Notes: a model not told the origin generated them from the sequence alone. A stretch of DNA of 64,000 bases from DASYLJ01 sp964432595 (GCA_964432595.1 CAYSOF010000004.1:248001-312000); one strand, 5' to 3'; counted from the stretch's first letter, positions 17,181 to 26,313 are shown. A program made the numbers and translations.

Positions 17181-18333
17181 TCCGCTGCTCGTCCTCGGCA
17201 TCGTGGGCCAGTATCCGATGGCTGGCGTCGCCTGGCAGGCCATCCACTACCTCCTCGGGTTCCGGGAGCTCGGCTGGGACGTCTGGTACGTCGAGGACTC
17301 CGGCGCGCCGCCCTACGACCCGCGTGCCGACGGCGTCACCGGCGAGTGCAGCTACGCGATCCAGTACGTCGGCGACGTGATGAATCGCGTCGGGCTCGGC
17401 GACCGTTGGGCCTACGTCGACATGATGCAGAACGCGGTCCACGGCGTGGGCCGCGCGCGGCTCGACCAGCTCTACCGCGACGCCGGCGCCATCGTGAATC
17501 TCTGCGGCGCGACCGCGCCGCGCGACGAGCACCGCCAGGGCGCGAAGCTCATCTACGTCGAGACCGATCCCGTCTACGAGCAGCTCATGATCGCGCGCGG
17601 CGACGCGTCATCGCAGAGCTTCCTCGAGACCCACGACGTGCTGTTCACGTACGGCGAGAACCTCGGCAGCGCCGACTGCCCCGTGCCCGTCGGCCGCTTC
17701 GACTGGAAGAAGACGCGCCCACCGGTCGTCATGGACTGCTGGGCGCGCGACGCCGACCCGGCCGCGCGGTTCTTCACGACGGTCGCCTCGTTCAAGAACA
17801 CGGGCAAGGACGTCGAGTGGCAGGGCGAGACGTACCACTGGTCGAAGCACGAGAACTTCCTCCGCTTCCTCGACCTGCCGCGACACACGCCGCAGCCGTT
17901 CCGCATGGCGATGAAGCCGGAGCGGCCGGAGATCGAAGCGCGCGTGCGCGACGCCGGCTGGGACCTCGTCGATCCGGGCGCGACGTCACGCGACGTCGAC
18001 GGGTATCGCGACTTCATCGCGGCGTCGCGCGGCGAGTTCACCGTCGCGAAGGACATCTACGTGCGCCCCCGCAGCGGGTGGTTCAGCGACCGTAGCGTCT
18101 GCTATCTCGCGGCGGGACGGCCCGTCGTCACGCAGGACTCGGCCTTCGGGAAGTTCATTCCGACGGGCCGCGGGCTGTTCGCCTTCTCGACGATGGACGA
18201 GGCGGTCGACGCGCTCGCCCGCATCAACGCCGACTACCCGGCGCACAGCGCGGCGGCGCGCGAGGTGGCGGCGGAGTACTTCGGCGTCCGCCCGGTCCTC
18301 GGCCGCTTCCTGGCCGACGCCGGGCTCGCCTGA
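17164..18333 (+). CDS. Glycosyltransferase-like protein, paralog 1
   Basis: A 389-residue soluble protein, GTG start, overlapping the ABC gene by 17 nt. It is the first of three tandem paralogs. The N terminus has a Rossmann-like start with GVAWQAIHYLLGFRELGWDV and WYVEDSG. The C-terminal half carries the best-conserved block, SRGEFTVAKDIYV, then SGWFSDRSVCYLAAGRPVV and TQDSAFG, followed by a Glu/Ala-rich helix. This layout resembles GT-B (CgeB/group 1-like) glycosyltransferases, in which the C-terminal block binds the sugar nucleotide. Donor and acceptor are unknown. Family assignment is by pattern, not by search. Confidence 0.75.
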   Translation: MSRRRDPLLVLGIVGQYPMAGVAWQAIHYLLGFRELGWDVWYVEDSGAPPYDPRADGVTGECSYAIQYVGDVMNRVGLGDRWAYVDMMQNAVHGVGRARLDQLYRDAGAIVNLCGATAPRDEHRQGAKLIYVETDPVYEQLMIARGDASSQSFLETHDVLFTYGENLGSADCPVPVGRFDWKKTRPPVVMDCWARDADPAARFFTTVASFKNTGKDVEWQGETYHWSKHENFLRFLDLPRHTPQPFRMAMKPERPEIEARVRDAGWDLVDPGATSRDVDGYRDFIAASRGEFTVAKDIYVRPRSGWFSDRSVCYLAAGRPVVTQDSAFGKFIPTGRGLFAFSTMDEAVDALARINADYPAHSAAAREVAAEYFGVRPVLGRFLADAGLA

Positions 18334-18336
18334 CGC

Positions 18337-19503
18337 GTGCGGGTCGTCGTCACGGGCCTGGTCGCGACCTATCCCGTGGGCGGGGTGGCCTGGGACTATC
18401 TGCAGTACGTCCAGGGCTTCCACGCGCTCGGCTGCGACGTCGTGTATCTCGAGGACACGGGGCAGTGGCTCTACGACCCCGACGCCGGCACCTTCACGCC
18501 GGACGCCGCGCGCGGCGCGCGCTTTCTCGGCACCACGCTCGCGCGCCTCGTCCCGTCCATGGCCGAACGATGGGCCGTTCGCGGGCCCGACGGCACGGCG
18601 CACGGCCTCGACGACACCGCGGTCCGGCGCGCGTGCGCCGAGGCGGACCTCTTCCTCAACGTGTCGGGCTCGACGTGGCTCCGCGACGCGTACCGCGCCG
18701 CGCGCGTCACCGCGTACCTCGACAGCGATCCGTCGTACAGCCAGGCCAAGCTGGCCGCGGCCGACGCGGGCACGGCCGACGAGGGGACGGCGCAATCCGC
18801 CGCGTTGATCCGCCGCCACGACGTCTTCTTCACGCTCGGCGAGCACATCGGCGCGCCGGACTGCGCGATCCCGACGGCCGGCATCCACTGGCGGCCGACG
18901 CGGCAGCCCGTCGCGCTGGCGGAGTGGCCCGTGATGCCCGGCCCCGACGCGCCCTTCACGACGGTGTTGTCGTGGAAGATCGAGCCGACGCCGCCCGTCG
19001 TCGGCGGCGTGGTCTACGGCGGCAAGGACGTCGAGTTCACCCGCTTCCTCGATCTCCCGCGCCGTACGCCGGAGCGTCTCGAGGCGGCGATCGCCGGGAA
19101 CGCCCCGCGCGAGCGCATCGCAGCGGCGGGCTGGCGCGTGCGCGACGCGCGCGACGTCTCGACGACGCTCGACGACTACCGCGACTACATCGTCGGCTCA
19201 CGCGGCGAGCTGTCGGTCGCGAAGAACGCCTACGTTGCCACGCGCAGCGGGTGGTTCAGCACGCGCAGCGCGGCGTACCTCGCCTGTGGGCGGCCGTGCG
19301 TCCTGCAAGACACCGGGTTCTCGGCGCACGTCCCATGCGGTCCGGGGCTGCACGCGTTCACGACGGCCGACGAGGCGGTCGCGGCGCTCGCGGCGATCCG
19401 CGCGGACTACGCGACGGCCTGTGCGCACGCGCGCTCGATCGCCGAGTCCGCGTTCCGCGCGGAGGACGTCTGCCGCCGCGTGCTCGAGGAGGCGCTCGGC
19501 TGA
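18337..19503 (+). CDS. Glycosyltransferase-like protein, paralog 2
   Basis: A 388-residue paralog of the preceding protein, GTG start 3 nt after its stop. It shares the N-terminal GGVAWDYLQYVQGFHALGCDV and YLEDTG, and the C-terminal SRGELSVAKNAYV, SGWFSTRSAAYLACGRPCV and LQDTGF blocks. The middle section diverges most, which would fit a different acceptor. Differences at conserved positions (Phe to Leu in the RGE-x-TVAK block, Asp to Asn after the Lys) suggest that it is not an exact functional copy. The stop overlaps the next start as TGATG. Confidence 0.75.
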   Translation: MRVVVTGLVATYPVGGVAWDYLQYVQGFHALGCDVVYLEDTGQWLYDPDAGTFTPDAARGARFLGTTLARLVPSMAERWAVRGPDGTAHGLDDTAVRRACAEADLFLNVSGSTWLRDAYRAARVTAYLDSDPSYSQAKLAAADAGTADEGTAQSAALIRRHDVFFTLGEHIGAPDCAIPTAGIHWRPTRQPVALAEWPVMPGPDAPFTTVLSWKIEPTPPVVGGVVYGGKDVEFTRFLDLPRRTPERLEAAIAGNAPRERIAAAGWRVRDARDVSTTLDDYRDYIVGSRGELSVAKNAYVATRSGWFSTRSAAYLACGRPCVLQDTGFSAHVPCGPGLHAFTTADEAVAALAAIRADYATACAHARSIAESAFRAEDVCRRVLEEALG

Positions 19504-20657
19504 TGGCACGCATCGTCGTCGCCGGCTACCTCGTCCGGAATCCGATGGGCGGCTACGCCTGGCACGTCGCGCACTATCTGCGCGGCCTGGCCGCGCTCGG
19601 CCACGAGGCGTGGTTCTACGAGGACACCGGCCACTACGCGATGGCGTACGATCCCGTGACGAACGAGTTCGGCCCGGAGTACGCCTACGGGGTGCGCGCC
19701 GCCGGCCGCTTCCTCGACCGGCTCGGCGTCGGCGAGCGGTGGGTCTTCGTCGACGTCGCGCGCGGCGAGGAGTACGGCCCCGGGGCGGGGCGGGCGGACG
19801 CGCTCCTGCGCGAGGCCGATCTGCTCATCAACGTCGCCGGCATCAACCGCATTCCCCCGGACCGGCGGGCGGGCCGGCCCGCGGTCTACATCGACATCGA
19901 TCCGGCCTTCACGCAGATCCAGGCCGAAGGCGCCGACCCGATGCTCCGACAGGTCCTGGCCGAGCACCAGCATCACTTCACCGTCGGCGAGAACATCGGC
20001 ACGCCGCGCTCACCCGTCCCGACCGCGGGAATCGCCTGGCGGCCGACGCGCACGCCCGTTGCGATCGACCTCTGGGCCGACGCGGGCGCGCCCGGCGTCG
20101 CCTACACGACGGTCGGCCGCTGGAACGAGAGCACGCGCGATCTCACGTGGCAGGGCGAGACGTATCGGTGGCGCAAGCGAACCGAGTGGCTGCGCTGCCT
20201 CGATCTGCCGGCGCGGACGGGCGCGCAGTTCGAGGTGGCGATGGACGTCGGCAGCGTGCCGGACGATCCGGGCGTCCTCGGCGCGCACGGCTGGCGCATC
20301 GCCGACCCGCGTGCCGTCTCGGGCGACCCGTTCGCGTATCGCGACTATCTCCGCGGCTCGCGCGGCGAGTTCACCGTCGCGAAGGACCTGAACGTGCGGC
20401 TGCGCAGCGGCTGGTTCAGCGATCGCGCCGCGTGCTACCTGGCCGCCGGTCGGCCGGTCGTGGAGCAGGACACCGCGTTCGGCGACGTCCTGCCGCTCGG
20501 TCCCGGCGTGCACGCGTTCCGCACCGTGGAGGAGGCAGCGCAGGCGATCCGGACGATCGAGGCGGACTACGCCGCGGCGAGCAAACACGCGAGCTCGGTG
20601 GCTCGCGAGTACTTCGCGGCGGAGCGCGTACTCGGCCGCATGCTGGCGGCGCTGTAG
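19503..20657 (+). CDS. Glycosyltransferase-like protein, paralog 3
   Basis: A 384-residue third paralog; its ATG overlaps the previous stop by one base. N-terminal GGYAWHVAHYLRGLAALGHE and FYEDTGHY align with paralogs 1 and 2, as does the C-terminal SRGEFTVAKDLNV, SGWFSDRAACYLAAGRPVV and EQDTAFG. The open frame extends far upstream (to 18465), but that part is the shadow of paralog 2. Three consecutive family members after an exporter suggest sequential transfer of different residues to one product. Confidence 0.78.
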   Translation: MARIVVAGYLVRNPMGGYAWHVAHYLRGLAALGHEAWFYEDTGHYAMAYDPVTNEFGPEYAYGVRAAGRFLDRLGVGERWVFVDVARGEEYGPGAGRADALLREADLLINVAGINRIPPDRRAGRPAVYIDIDPAFTQIQAEGADPMLRQVLAEHQHHFTVGENIGTPRSPVPTAGIAWRPTRTPVAIDLWADAGAPGVAYTTVGRWNESTRDLTWQGETYRWRKRTEWLRCLDLPARTGAQFEVAMDVGSVPDDPGVLGAHGWRIADPRAVSGDPFAYRDYLRGSRGEFTVAKDLNVRLRSGWFSDRAACYLAAGRPVVEQDTAFGDVLPLGPGVHAFRTVEEAAQAIRTIEADYAAASKHASSVAREYFAAERVLGRMLAAL

Positions 20658-20712
20658 GCCGGCCATAGGCTCAAGCTTCCGTGGCACGGGGACCGATGGT
20701 ACGGTCTCGCGC

Positions 20713-21288
20713 GTGGCAGACCTCGGCCCTGCCGGCGGCCGGATGACCAGCGCGCAGTACATCGCGTTGATCGATCACGGCGGACTCGAACCCGACGACC
20801 GGGTGGAGTTGCTGGAAGGGGTGATCGTCACCGTGGCGCCGGCGAATCCGCTGCACGAGGCGATCACCGACAAGGTGGCGCAAGCGCTCGAGGCCACCGT
20901 AGGGAACCGGGCTGCCATTCGCATCGAGAAGTCGCTCCACGTCGGCCCCTTCTCCACGCCGCATCCCGACGTCGCCGTGGTGCCCGGTAGCCTCGACGAC
21001 TATCTCGGTGTCCGGCCACGGACGGCACTCCTGGTGGTCGAGGTCGCGGACGGCTCGCTCGCGCAGGATCGCATCACCAAGGCGGCCATCTACGCCGCCG
21101 CGGGCATCCCCGACTACTGGATCGTCGACCTCCGTCACGACGTCGTCCGCGTCAACCGGGTGCCGAACGCTGCAACGGCGAGCTACGGTCGCATCGAGAT
21201 GGCCCGCCGCGGACAGCGACTCGAGCTCGTGGCGATGCCGGGCACGTCCGTTGCCGTCGACGAGCTACTGCCGCCGTCGCGCGCATAG
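20713..21288 (+). CDS. Uma2 family (DUF820) nuclease-like protein
   Basis: A 191-residue protein of the Uma2 family, a PD-(D/E)XK-type restriction-endonuclease fold. Visible catalytic elements are PHPDVAVVPG (Asp), LLVVEVADGSLAQDR (Glu) and a downstream Lys in RITKAAIYAAAGIPDYW, ending IVDL as usual. No biological role is established for most members. Start is the GTG at 20713; an ATG ten codons later (20743) is an alternative that keeps the whole domain. It follows the glycan operon by 55 nt and is probably independent. Confidence 0.88.
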   Translation: MADLGPAGGRMTSAQYIALIDHGGLEPDDRVELLEGVIVTVAPANPLHEAITDKVAQALEATVGNRAAIRIEKSLHVGPFSTPHPDVAVVPGSLDDYLGVRPRTALLVVEVADGSLAQDRITKAAIYAAAGIPDYWIVDLRHDVVRVNRVPNAATASYGRIEMARRGQRLELVAMPGTSVAVDELLPPSRA

Positions 21289-21294
21289 CGTCGG

Positions 21295-22173
21295 CTATTC
21301 CGGCGACCAACGCGCGCGCCACCAGTGGAAGCGGTAGAGCAGGTTCCGCGGCGCGAGCTCGATGGACCGTCCGAGTTGCGCGCGCGCGATCGCGACGTCG
21401 CCGCGCTTGAGGCGACGCCGCCCGGTGCGATGCAGGTGCTGCGCGAGCCGCTCGCGCACGACGCGGTCGCCGATCGCCGCCACCGACGCCGGATCCTCGC
21501 GCAGCAGCCGCTCCAGCGTGCGGCTCAGCTCCTCGCGCCCGACGAGCCAGTCGCGCGTGATGTTCGTCTCGTGCCACCGATAGCGGAACACGACGCGATC
21601 CATGTACGCCGTCGGGCACGTCGCGAAGAGCCGGAACGCATAGTCGTTGTCGGGGTGGATGCGGAACGACGGATCGAACGCGCCCGCCGCCGCGAACGCC
21701 GCCCGCGGCACGAGCGAGGCCTGAAAATACGCCGGGAAGCCGACGAAGAGGTCTGCGGCACCGACGCGACGGCCGGCGAGCCGCGCGTTCATCTCGCCGG
21801 GCACGATGCGCCGCCCGGTATCCATGCGCTCGCCATCGGCGAAGACCGCCTCGACGCCCGGCGTCCGCTGCACGAAGTCGAGCAACACGGCGAGACGGTC
21901 GGGCAGGGCGACGTCGTCGGCGTCGTGGAACGCCACGTACTCGCCACGCGCGTGCGCGAGCCCGAGATTGCGTGCGGCGGCCAGACCGCCGTTCGCCGAG
22001 CGCACCACCCGGATCCGGTCGCCGTAGCGGGCGAGCACCGCGGGCGTCTGGTCGGTCGAGCCGTCGTCCACGACGACGATCTCGCGCTCGCGGTACGTCT
22101 GCGCGAGAAGGCTGTCGATGGCCTCGGGGAGCCACGACGCGCAGTTGTAGGCGGGCACCACGACCGAGATCAT
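21295..22173 (-). CDS. Family 2 glycosyltransferase
   Basis: A 292-residue GT-A enzyme. It starts ISVVVPAYNCASWLPEAIDS, with VDDGSTDQT, the NGGLAAARN motif and the DADD metal-binding motif (FHDADDVALP). The C-terminal third is Arg-rich and helical, ending in a basic segment with LLYRFHWWRARW; no clear membrane helix is present. It is convergent with Uma2 (6 nt between stops) and lies 85 nt from the divergent sulfatase-fold gene. A role in surface polysaccharide is likely given the glycan locus nearby, but donor and acceptor are unknown. Confidence 0.9.
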   Translation of the reverse strand: MISVVVPAYNCASWLPEAIDSLLAQTYREREIVVVDDGSTDQTPAVLARYGDRIRVVRSANGGLAAARNLGLAHARGEYVAFHDADDVALPDRLAVLLDFVQRTPGVEAVFADGERMDTGRRIVPGEMNARLAGRRVGAADLFVGFPAYFQASLVPRAAFAAAGAFDPSFRIHPDNDYAFRLFATCPTAYMDRVVFRYRWHETNITRDWLVGREELSRTLERLLREDPASVAAIGDRVVRERLAQHLHRTGRRRLKRGDVAIARAQLGRSIELAPRNLLYRFHWWRARWSPE

Positions 22174-22258
22174 CGTTGCGCGGTGTGCCTAGGGGCTCGG
22201 CCCCTCCGGGTCAAGCGTTGGCCCTCCGGCGCCGGATGGGTCATCTTCCGCGCTCCGG

Positions 22259-24184
22259 ATGCTCGAGCGTGCAGGACAGGGGACCCTGGCGTGGGTCGCG
22301 GGCGCCATCGTGTTCGCTGCGCTCGCCGTCGGCCTCTGGATCATCGCCGGCGACGACGAGCAGCCGCTGCCGCCGCAGATCCTGGTGACGGACGTCCTGG
22401 CCGAGCTGTCCGACCGGCTCGATCCCGCGACCGTGATTGCCCAGGCTCCCGACGCGCCCGTCGCGCTCGGGGGCATGCAGCCGGCGCCGTCCCGGGGCTA
22501 CCGGCGCGCGCTCGTCGCACCCGCGCCGTCGGAGCTACGCTTCGTCGTACCCGCGCCGGACGGCGCCATCCTGCGCGTCGGTTACGGTGTCGACCGCGGC
22601 AAGAAGCCCCCGGCGGACGCGGCAGGCATCCGCTTCGTCGTGACGGTCGACGGCGCACCCGCGATCGACCGTGTCGTCAACCCGGTCACGGCGCGACGCG
22701 ATCAGCGCTGGTTCGACGAGCGCATCGTCGTCCCGAAGAGCGAGGGGCCCGTCACGATCACGCTGACCACCGCCCGCGAGGGCGACGGTCCGGCCGCGGG
22801 CACGCCGGGGTGGAGCCGCGTGCAGCTGGTCCGGGAGACGCACCTCGAGCGCCAGGCGCCCGGCGACGGACGCCCGAACGTGCTCGTGCTCCTCGTCGAC
22901 ACGCTGCGGGCGGATCACCTCGGCGCGTGGGGCGCGTCGCCGAGCCCGAGCCCCGTCCTCGACCGCCTGGGCGCGGGGGGCCTCGTGTTCGACCAGGCGA
23001 TCGCACAGGCGCCGTGGACGCTCCCGTCCGTCGCGACGCTGTTCACGGGCCTCTACCCGCGCTGGCACGGCGTCGTCGGCCGCTCGTGGCGGCACGGCAC
23101 GCCCCCGGGCGCGGCGCCGGACGCGGACTGGGCGTTCCTCTCCGACGTGCTGCCGACGATCGCCACGACCGCGAATCGCGCCGGCATCAGCACGATCGGC
23201 GTGTCGGCGAACCCGCTCGTCTCGCGGGAGAACAATCTGGCGCACGGCTTCGAGACGTTCGTCGAGCTGCGCCCGCGCAAGGGCGGCGAGGAGGGCTGGG
23301 CGCGCGCCGACGAGGTGAACGAGCCGTTCCTCGCCTGGCTCGACCGCAACCCCGGCCGGCGCTTCTTCGCCTGGCTGCACTACATGGAGCCGCACGATCC
23401 GTACGAGCCGGCAACGGGCACGCGGCCGCCCGAGCCGCCGGAGCTCAATCCCGAGGTGCGCGCGGGCCTCGTGCGCAATCTCGCCGAAGCGATCCGCAAG
23501 GGCCGGCGGCCGCCGCTCTCGGACGTGGAGCTGCGTTACCTGCGCGCGCTCTACGACGGCGCGATCACCGCGTGGGACCAGGCGCTGCAGCGGCTGCTCG
23601 CCGCGCTCGAGACGCGCGGCGTCCTGCGGCACACGGTCGTCGTCGTGACGGCCGATCACGGCGAGGAGTTCCAGGAGCACGGCCTGCTCGGGCACCGGAA
23701 GCAGCTGTACGACGAGTCGATCCACGTGCCGCTCGCGCTCGCGGGGCCGGGTATCCCGATCGGGCGCCGCACCGACCAGGTGCAAGGGATCGACCTGTTC
23801 CCGACCGTCGCCGCGCGCCTTGGGATCCCGGCGCCTCCGGGGCTGCCGGGGCGCGACGTCCTGGCGGCGACGCCGCCCGCCGAGCGTCGCGCATGGTCGG
23901 AGACGCGCTACGGTGCGGGACCCGACGGGCAGGACGTCGAGCTGGACTCGCTGCGCTCGCCCGAGCGGAAGCTCATCTGGGCGCCGTCGACGGACACCCG
24001 CCAGCTCTACGAGCTGGCGGTCGATCCCGGCGAGCGCGTGAATCGCTGGGGCGACGACCCCGCCGGCGCGGACTTGTTGCGCGATCTCACCGAGCGACGC
24101 GACACCGCGCCGCCACCGCCGCCGGTCGGCGGCGGCGACCCGGCGCTGCAGGAGAAGCTGCGCAACCTCGGCTATCTCGACTGA
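22259..24184 (+). CDS. Sulfatase-fold hydrolase/phosphotransferase
   Basis: A 641-residue protein with an N-terminal membrane helix or signal (about 10-30, LAWVAGAIVFAALAVGLWII). A beta-rich domain (about 60-200) precedes an alkaline-phosphatase-superfamily domain that starts LVDTLRADHLGAWG (metal Asp), with VTADHGEEFQEHG supplying further metal ligands. At the nucleophile site the sequence is APWTLPSVATLFTG: Thr stands where sulfatases carry the Cys or Ser that becomes formylglycine, and the Arg of C/S-x-P-x-R is absent. Members with Thr are usually phosphotransferases or phosphodiesterases, so sulfatase activity is doubtful. It overlaps the convergent PIG-L gene by 13 nt. Confidence 0.85.
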   Translation: MLERAGQGTLAWVAGAIVFAALAVGLWIIAGDDEQPLPPQILVTDVLAELSDRLDPATVIAQAPDAPVALGGMQPAPSRGYRRALVAPAPSELRFVVPAPDGAILRVGYGVDRGKKPPADAAGIRFVVTVDGAPAIDRVVNPVTARRDQRWFDERIVVPKSEGPVTITLTTAREGDGPAAGTPGWSRVQLVRETHLERQAPGDGRPNVLVLLVDTLRADHLGAWGASPSPSPVLDRLGAGGLVFDQAIAQAPWTLPSVATLFTGLYPRWHGVVGRSWRHGTPPGAAPDADWAFLSDVLPTIATTANRAGISTIGVSANPLVSRENNLAHGFETFVELRPRKGGEEGWARADEVNEPFLAWLDRNPGRRFFAWLHYMEPHDPYEPATGTRPPEPPELNPEVRAGLVRNLAEAIRKGRRPPLSDVELRYLRALYDGAITAWDQALQRLLAALETRGVLRHTVVVVTADHGEEFQEHGLLGHRKQLYDESIHVPLALAGPGIPIGRRTDQVQGIDLFPTVAARLGIPAPPGLPGRDVLAATPPAERRAWSETRYGAGPDGQDVELDSLRSPERKLIWAPSTDTRQLYELAVDPGERVNRWGDDPAGADLLRDLTERRDTAPPPPPVGGGDPALQEKLRNLGYLD

Positions 24185-25098
24185 TGGTGCGCGGCGATGC
24201 GCAGCAGCACGCCGGGGTCGGGGCGCCCGAGCACCTCGTTCGGACGGAGGAACTTCCGCAGGAGGTCGGGCATCACCGCGAGCTGCGTCTCGTAGGCCGC
24301 GAGAGCCGCCCGCTTCGCGGCGAGGTCCGCCGGCGAGAGCCGCGTCTCGAGCCAGGCGGTGTCGCCGTAGCGCTCGCCGGCCGGCGCCGGCATGTCCACC
24401 GGATCGCCGAGCGCCGGCGGCCAGGTGTGGTCGTGAACGAGGAACGTCAGCACCTGCGGATCGGAGTCGAGGCGGCCCTGCGCCCGCAGCGTGTCGATCG
24501 CCTCCGTGACGAAGTAGCTCGTGTGCGCGTGATCGAGATGCGTGTCGCTCGGGTGCGGCATCACGATCACGGTCGGCGCCAGGCGGCGGATCAGGTGCGC
24601 CATGATCGACGTCAGGTCCATGCCCTCGTAGTCGAGCCCCGGGTCCTCGGCGTCGGGGTAGGGCGGGTGGTCCTGGACGGTGTACGGCGACGTGTAGGGC
24701 TGCGCCCAGTGGGCCTGCCACAGCTCCGCGAGGCCGCCGTCGGGAAAGCCGAGGAAGTGGACCTGCCGGCGATGGACGCCGAGGCGGTGCGTCGCGCTCA
24801 GCGCCTCGCGCCAGCGGCGGCGCCCCAGATCGATGAAGTCGTTCCCCGTCGGCTTGCCCAGGTGCCCGATGGGACCGAGCGCATCGGGGTAGCCGTCGCC
24901 GTTGGTGACGAACACGACGTCCACGCGGACGCGCTGGTGGGTGAGACGATGGATCATGCCGCCGACGGCGATGGTCTCGTCGTCGGGATGCGGCGCGAAG
25001 ACCAACACGCGCGGCCGGTCCGGCAGGGCCAGCGGCGGCAGCGCCGCGGCCGGCAGAGCGCAGACGAGCGCCATCGACAGGATCACCCACCACATCAT
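24172..25098 (-). CDS. PIG-L family deacetylase, exported
   Basis: A 308-residue zinc-dependent N-acetyl-sugar deacetylase of the PIG-L/LmbE family. A signal peptide (about 1-20, WWVILSMALVCALPAAA) precedes the zinc motif APHPDDE (about 35-41); HPSDTHLDHAHTS supplies the second metal-binding histidine set. Families with this fold act on GlcNAc-PI, GlcNAc-Ins-type conjugates or polysaccharides; with a signal peptide a periplasmic glycan is the likeliest substrate. It converges with, and overlaps by 13 nt, the sulfatase-fold gene. Confidence 0.9.
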   Translation of the reverse strand: MMWWVILSMALVCALPAAALPPLALPDRPRVLVFAPHPDDETIAVGGMIHRLTHQRVRVDVVFVTNGDGYPDALGPIGHLGKPTGNDFIDLGRRRWREALSATHRLGVHRRQVHFLGFPDGGLAELWQAHWAQPYTSPYTVQDHPPYPDAEDPGLDYEGMDLTSIMAHLIRRLAPTVIVMPHPSDTHLDHAHTSYFVTEAIDTLRAQGRLDSDPQVLTFLVHDHTWPPALGDPVDMPAPAGERYGDTAWLETRLSPADLAAKRAALAAYETQLAVMPDLLRKFLRPNEVLGRPDPGVLLRIAAHHQSR

Positions 25099-25128
25099 CG
25101 TCGCGAGCGGCCGCCGGCCGCTCTCCCC

Positions 25129-26277
25129 CTACACCTTGTACTTCTGCACCAGGCTGCGCGCGATCACCAGCCGCTGGATCTCGTTGGTGCCCTCGCCGAT
25201 GATCATGAGGGGCGCGTCCCGGTAGTAGCGCTCGACCGGGAACTCCTTGGTGTAGCCGTACCCGCCGAGGACCCGCATGGCCTCCAGCGAGACCTCCTGA
25301 CAGGTCTCCGAGGCGAACAGCTTCGCCATGCCCGCCTCGAGGTCGCAGCGCTCCCCGCGGTCCTTCATGTCGGCGGCCCGGCGGACGAGCAGGCGCGACG
25401 CCTCGATCTTGGTGGCCATGTCCGCCAGCTTCAGCTGGATGGCCTGGTGCTCGCAGATCGGCTTGCCGAACGTCATCCGCTCCTGCGCGTAGCGGATGGC
25501 CGACTCGAACGCCGCCTGCGCGACCCCGACCGCACGCGACGCGATGTTGATGCGGCCGACCTCGAGGCCCGAGAGCACCGTCTGCAGGCCGCGGCCTTCT
25601 TTGCCGCCGATCAGGTTGGCCGCCGGCACGCGGTAGTCCTCGAACGTGACCTCGCACGTCTCGATGCTCTTGTAGCCGATCTTCTCGATGTCGCGGCTGA
25701 CGGTGATGCCCGGGCCGCGCTCCGCGGCGAAGAGGCTGATGCCCTTGTGCGGCGGGTCCGCCGTCGGGTCGGTCTTCACGACCAGCGAGTAGATCGTCGC
25801 CGTGCGCGCGTTCGTGATGAACATCTTCGAGCCGTTCACCACGTAATGATCGCCGTCGCGCTTCGCCGTCGTGCGGATCTGCTGGGTGTCGCTGCCGGCG
25901 TGCGCCTCGGTCAGGCAGAGCGCGGCGCGGTGCTCGCCGCGCGCCATCGCCGGCAGCCAGCGCTCCTGCTGCTCGCGCGTGCCGAAGTGCTGCAGGACGT
26001 ACGCGAACATCAGGTGCGTGTTGAGGACGCCCGACAGGCTCATCCACCCGCGGCACAGCTCCTCGACGATGCGCGCGTACGTCGAGACGTTCAGCCCGAG
26101 CCCACCCCACTCGGGGGCGATCGTCGCGCCGAACAGCCCGAGCTCCTTCATGCGGTCCACGAGCGGCTGCGGGTACTCGTCGTCGTGCTCGTAGCGGCTC
26201 GCGACGGGCATGACCTCGCGCTCCACGAAGCGGCGAACGGTATCGAGAATCTGCCCGGTGACGTCGGCGTCAGACAT
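25129..26277 (-). CDS. Acyl-CoA dehydrogenase
   Basis: A 382-residue flavoenzyme oxidising acyl-CoA to trans-2-enoyl-CoA and passing electrons to ETF. Family blocks are visible in order: ALCLTEAHAGSDTQQIRT (FAD/substrate), FITNARTATIYSL, GREGRG-like ENNKEGRG region, AIQLKLADMATKIEASRLL, and GGYGYTKEFPVERYYRDAP with IIGEGTNEIQRLVIAR, which holds the catalytic Glu. Length is normal. The start at 26277 (MSDADVTGQ) is preferred over the longer frame to 26304. It faces the transglutaminase-like gene across a 93-nt divergent region with an inverted repeat. Chain-length specificity cannot be read from the sequence. Confidence 0.93.
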   Translation of the reverse strand: MSDADVTGQILDTVRRFVEREVMPVASRYEHDDEYPQPLVDRMKELGLFGATIAPEWGGLGLNVSTYARIVEELCRGWMSLSGVLNTHLMFAYVLQHFGTREQQERWLPAMARGEHRAALCLTEAHAGSDTQQIRTTAKRDGDHYVVNGSKMFITNARTATIYSLVVKTDPTADPPHKGISLFAAERGPGITVSRDIEKIGYKSIETCEVTFEDYRVPAANLIGGKEGRGLQTVLSGLEVGRINIASRAVGVAQAAFESAIRYAQERMTFGKPICEHQAIQLKLADMATKIEASRLLVRRAADMKDRGERCDLEAGMAKLFASETCQEVSLEAMRVLGGYGYTKEFPVERYYRDAPLMIIGEGTNEIQRLVIARSLVQKYKV

Positions 26278-26313
26278 GCGCCGGAGTGTCACCATGATTG
26301 CCACGGCAGTTCA

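Noticed and set aside
20713..21288. Uma2 protein as part of a defence island or the glycan system
   Set aside because: It is a common solitary family; no restriction, toxin or mobile-element genes flank it.
22535..26110. 1191-aa open frame on the minus strand
   Set aside because: Runs antisense to the sulfatase-fold gene and out of frame with PIG-L and acyl-CoA dehydrogenase; no domain signal.
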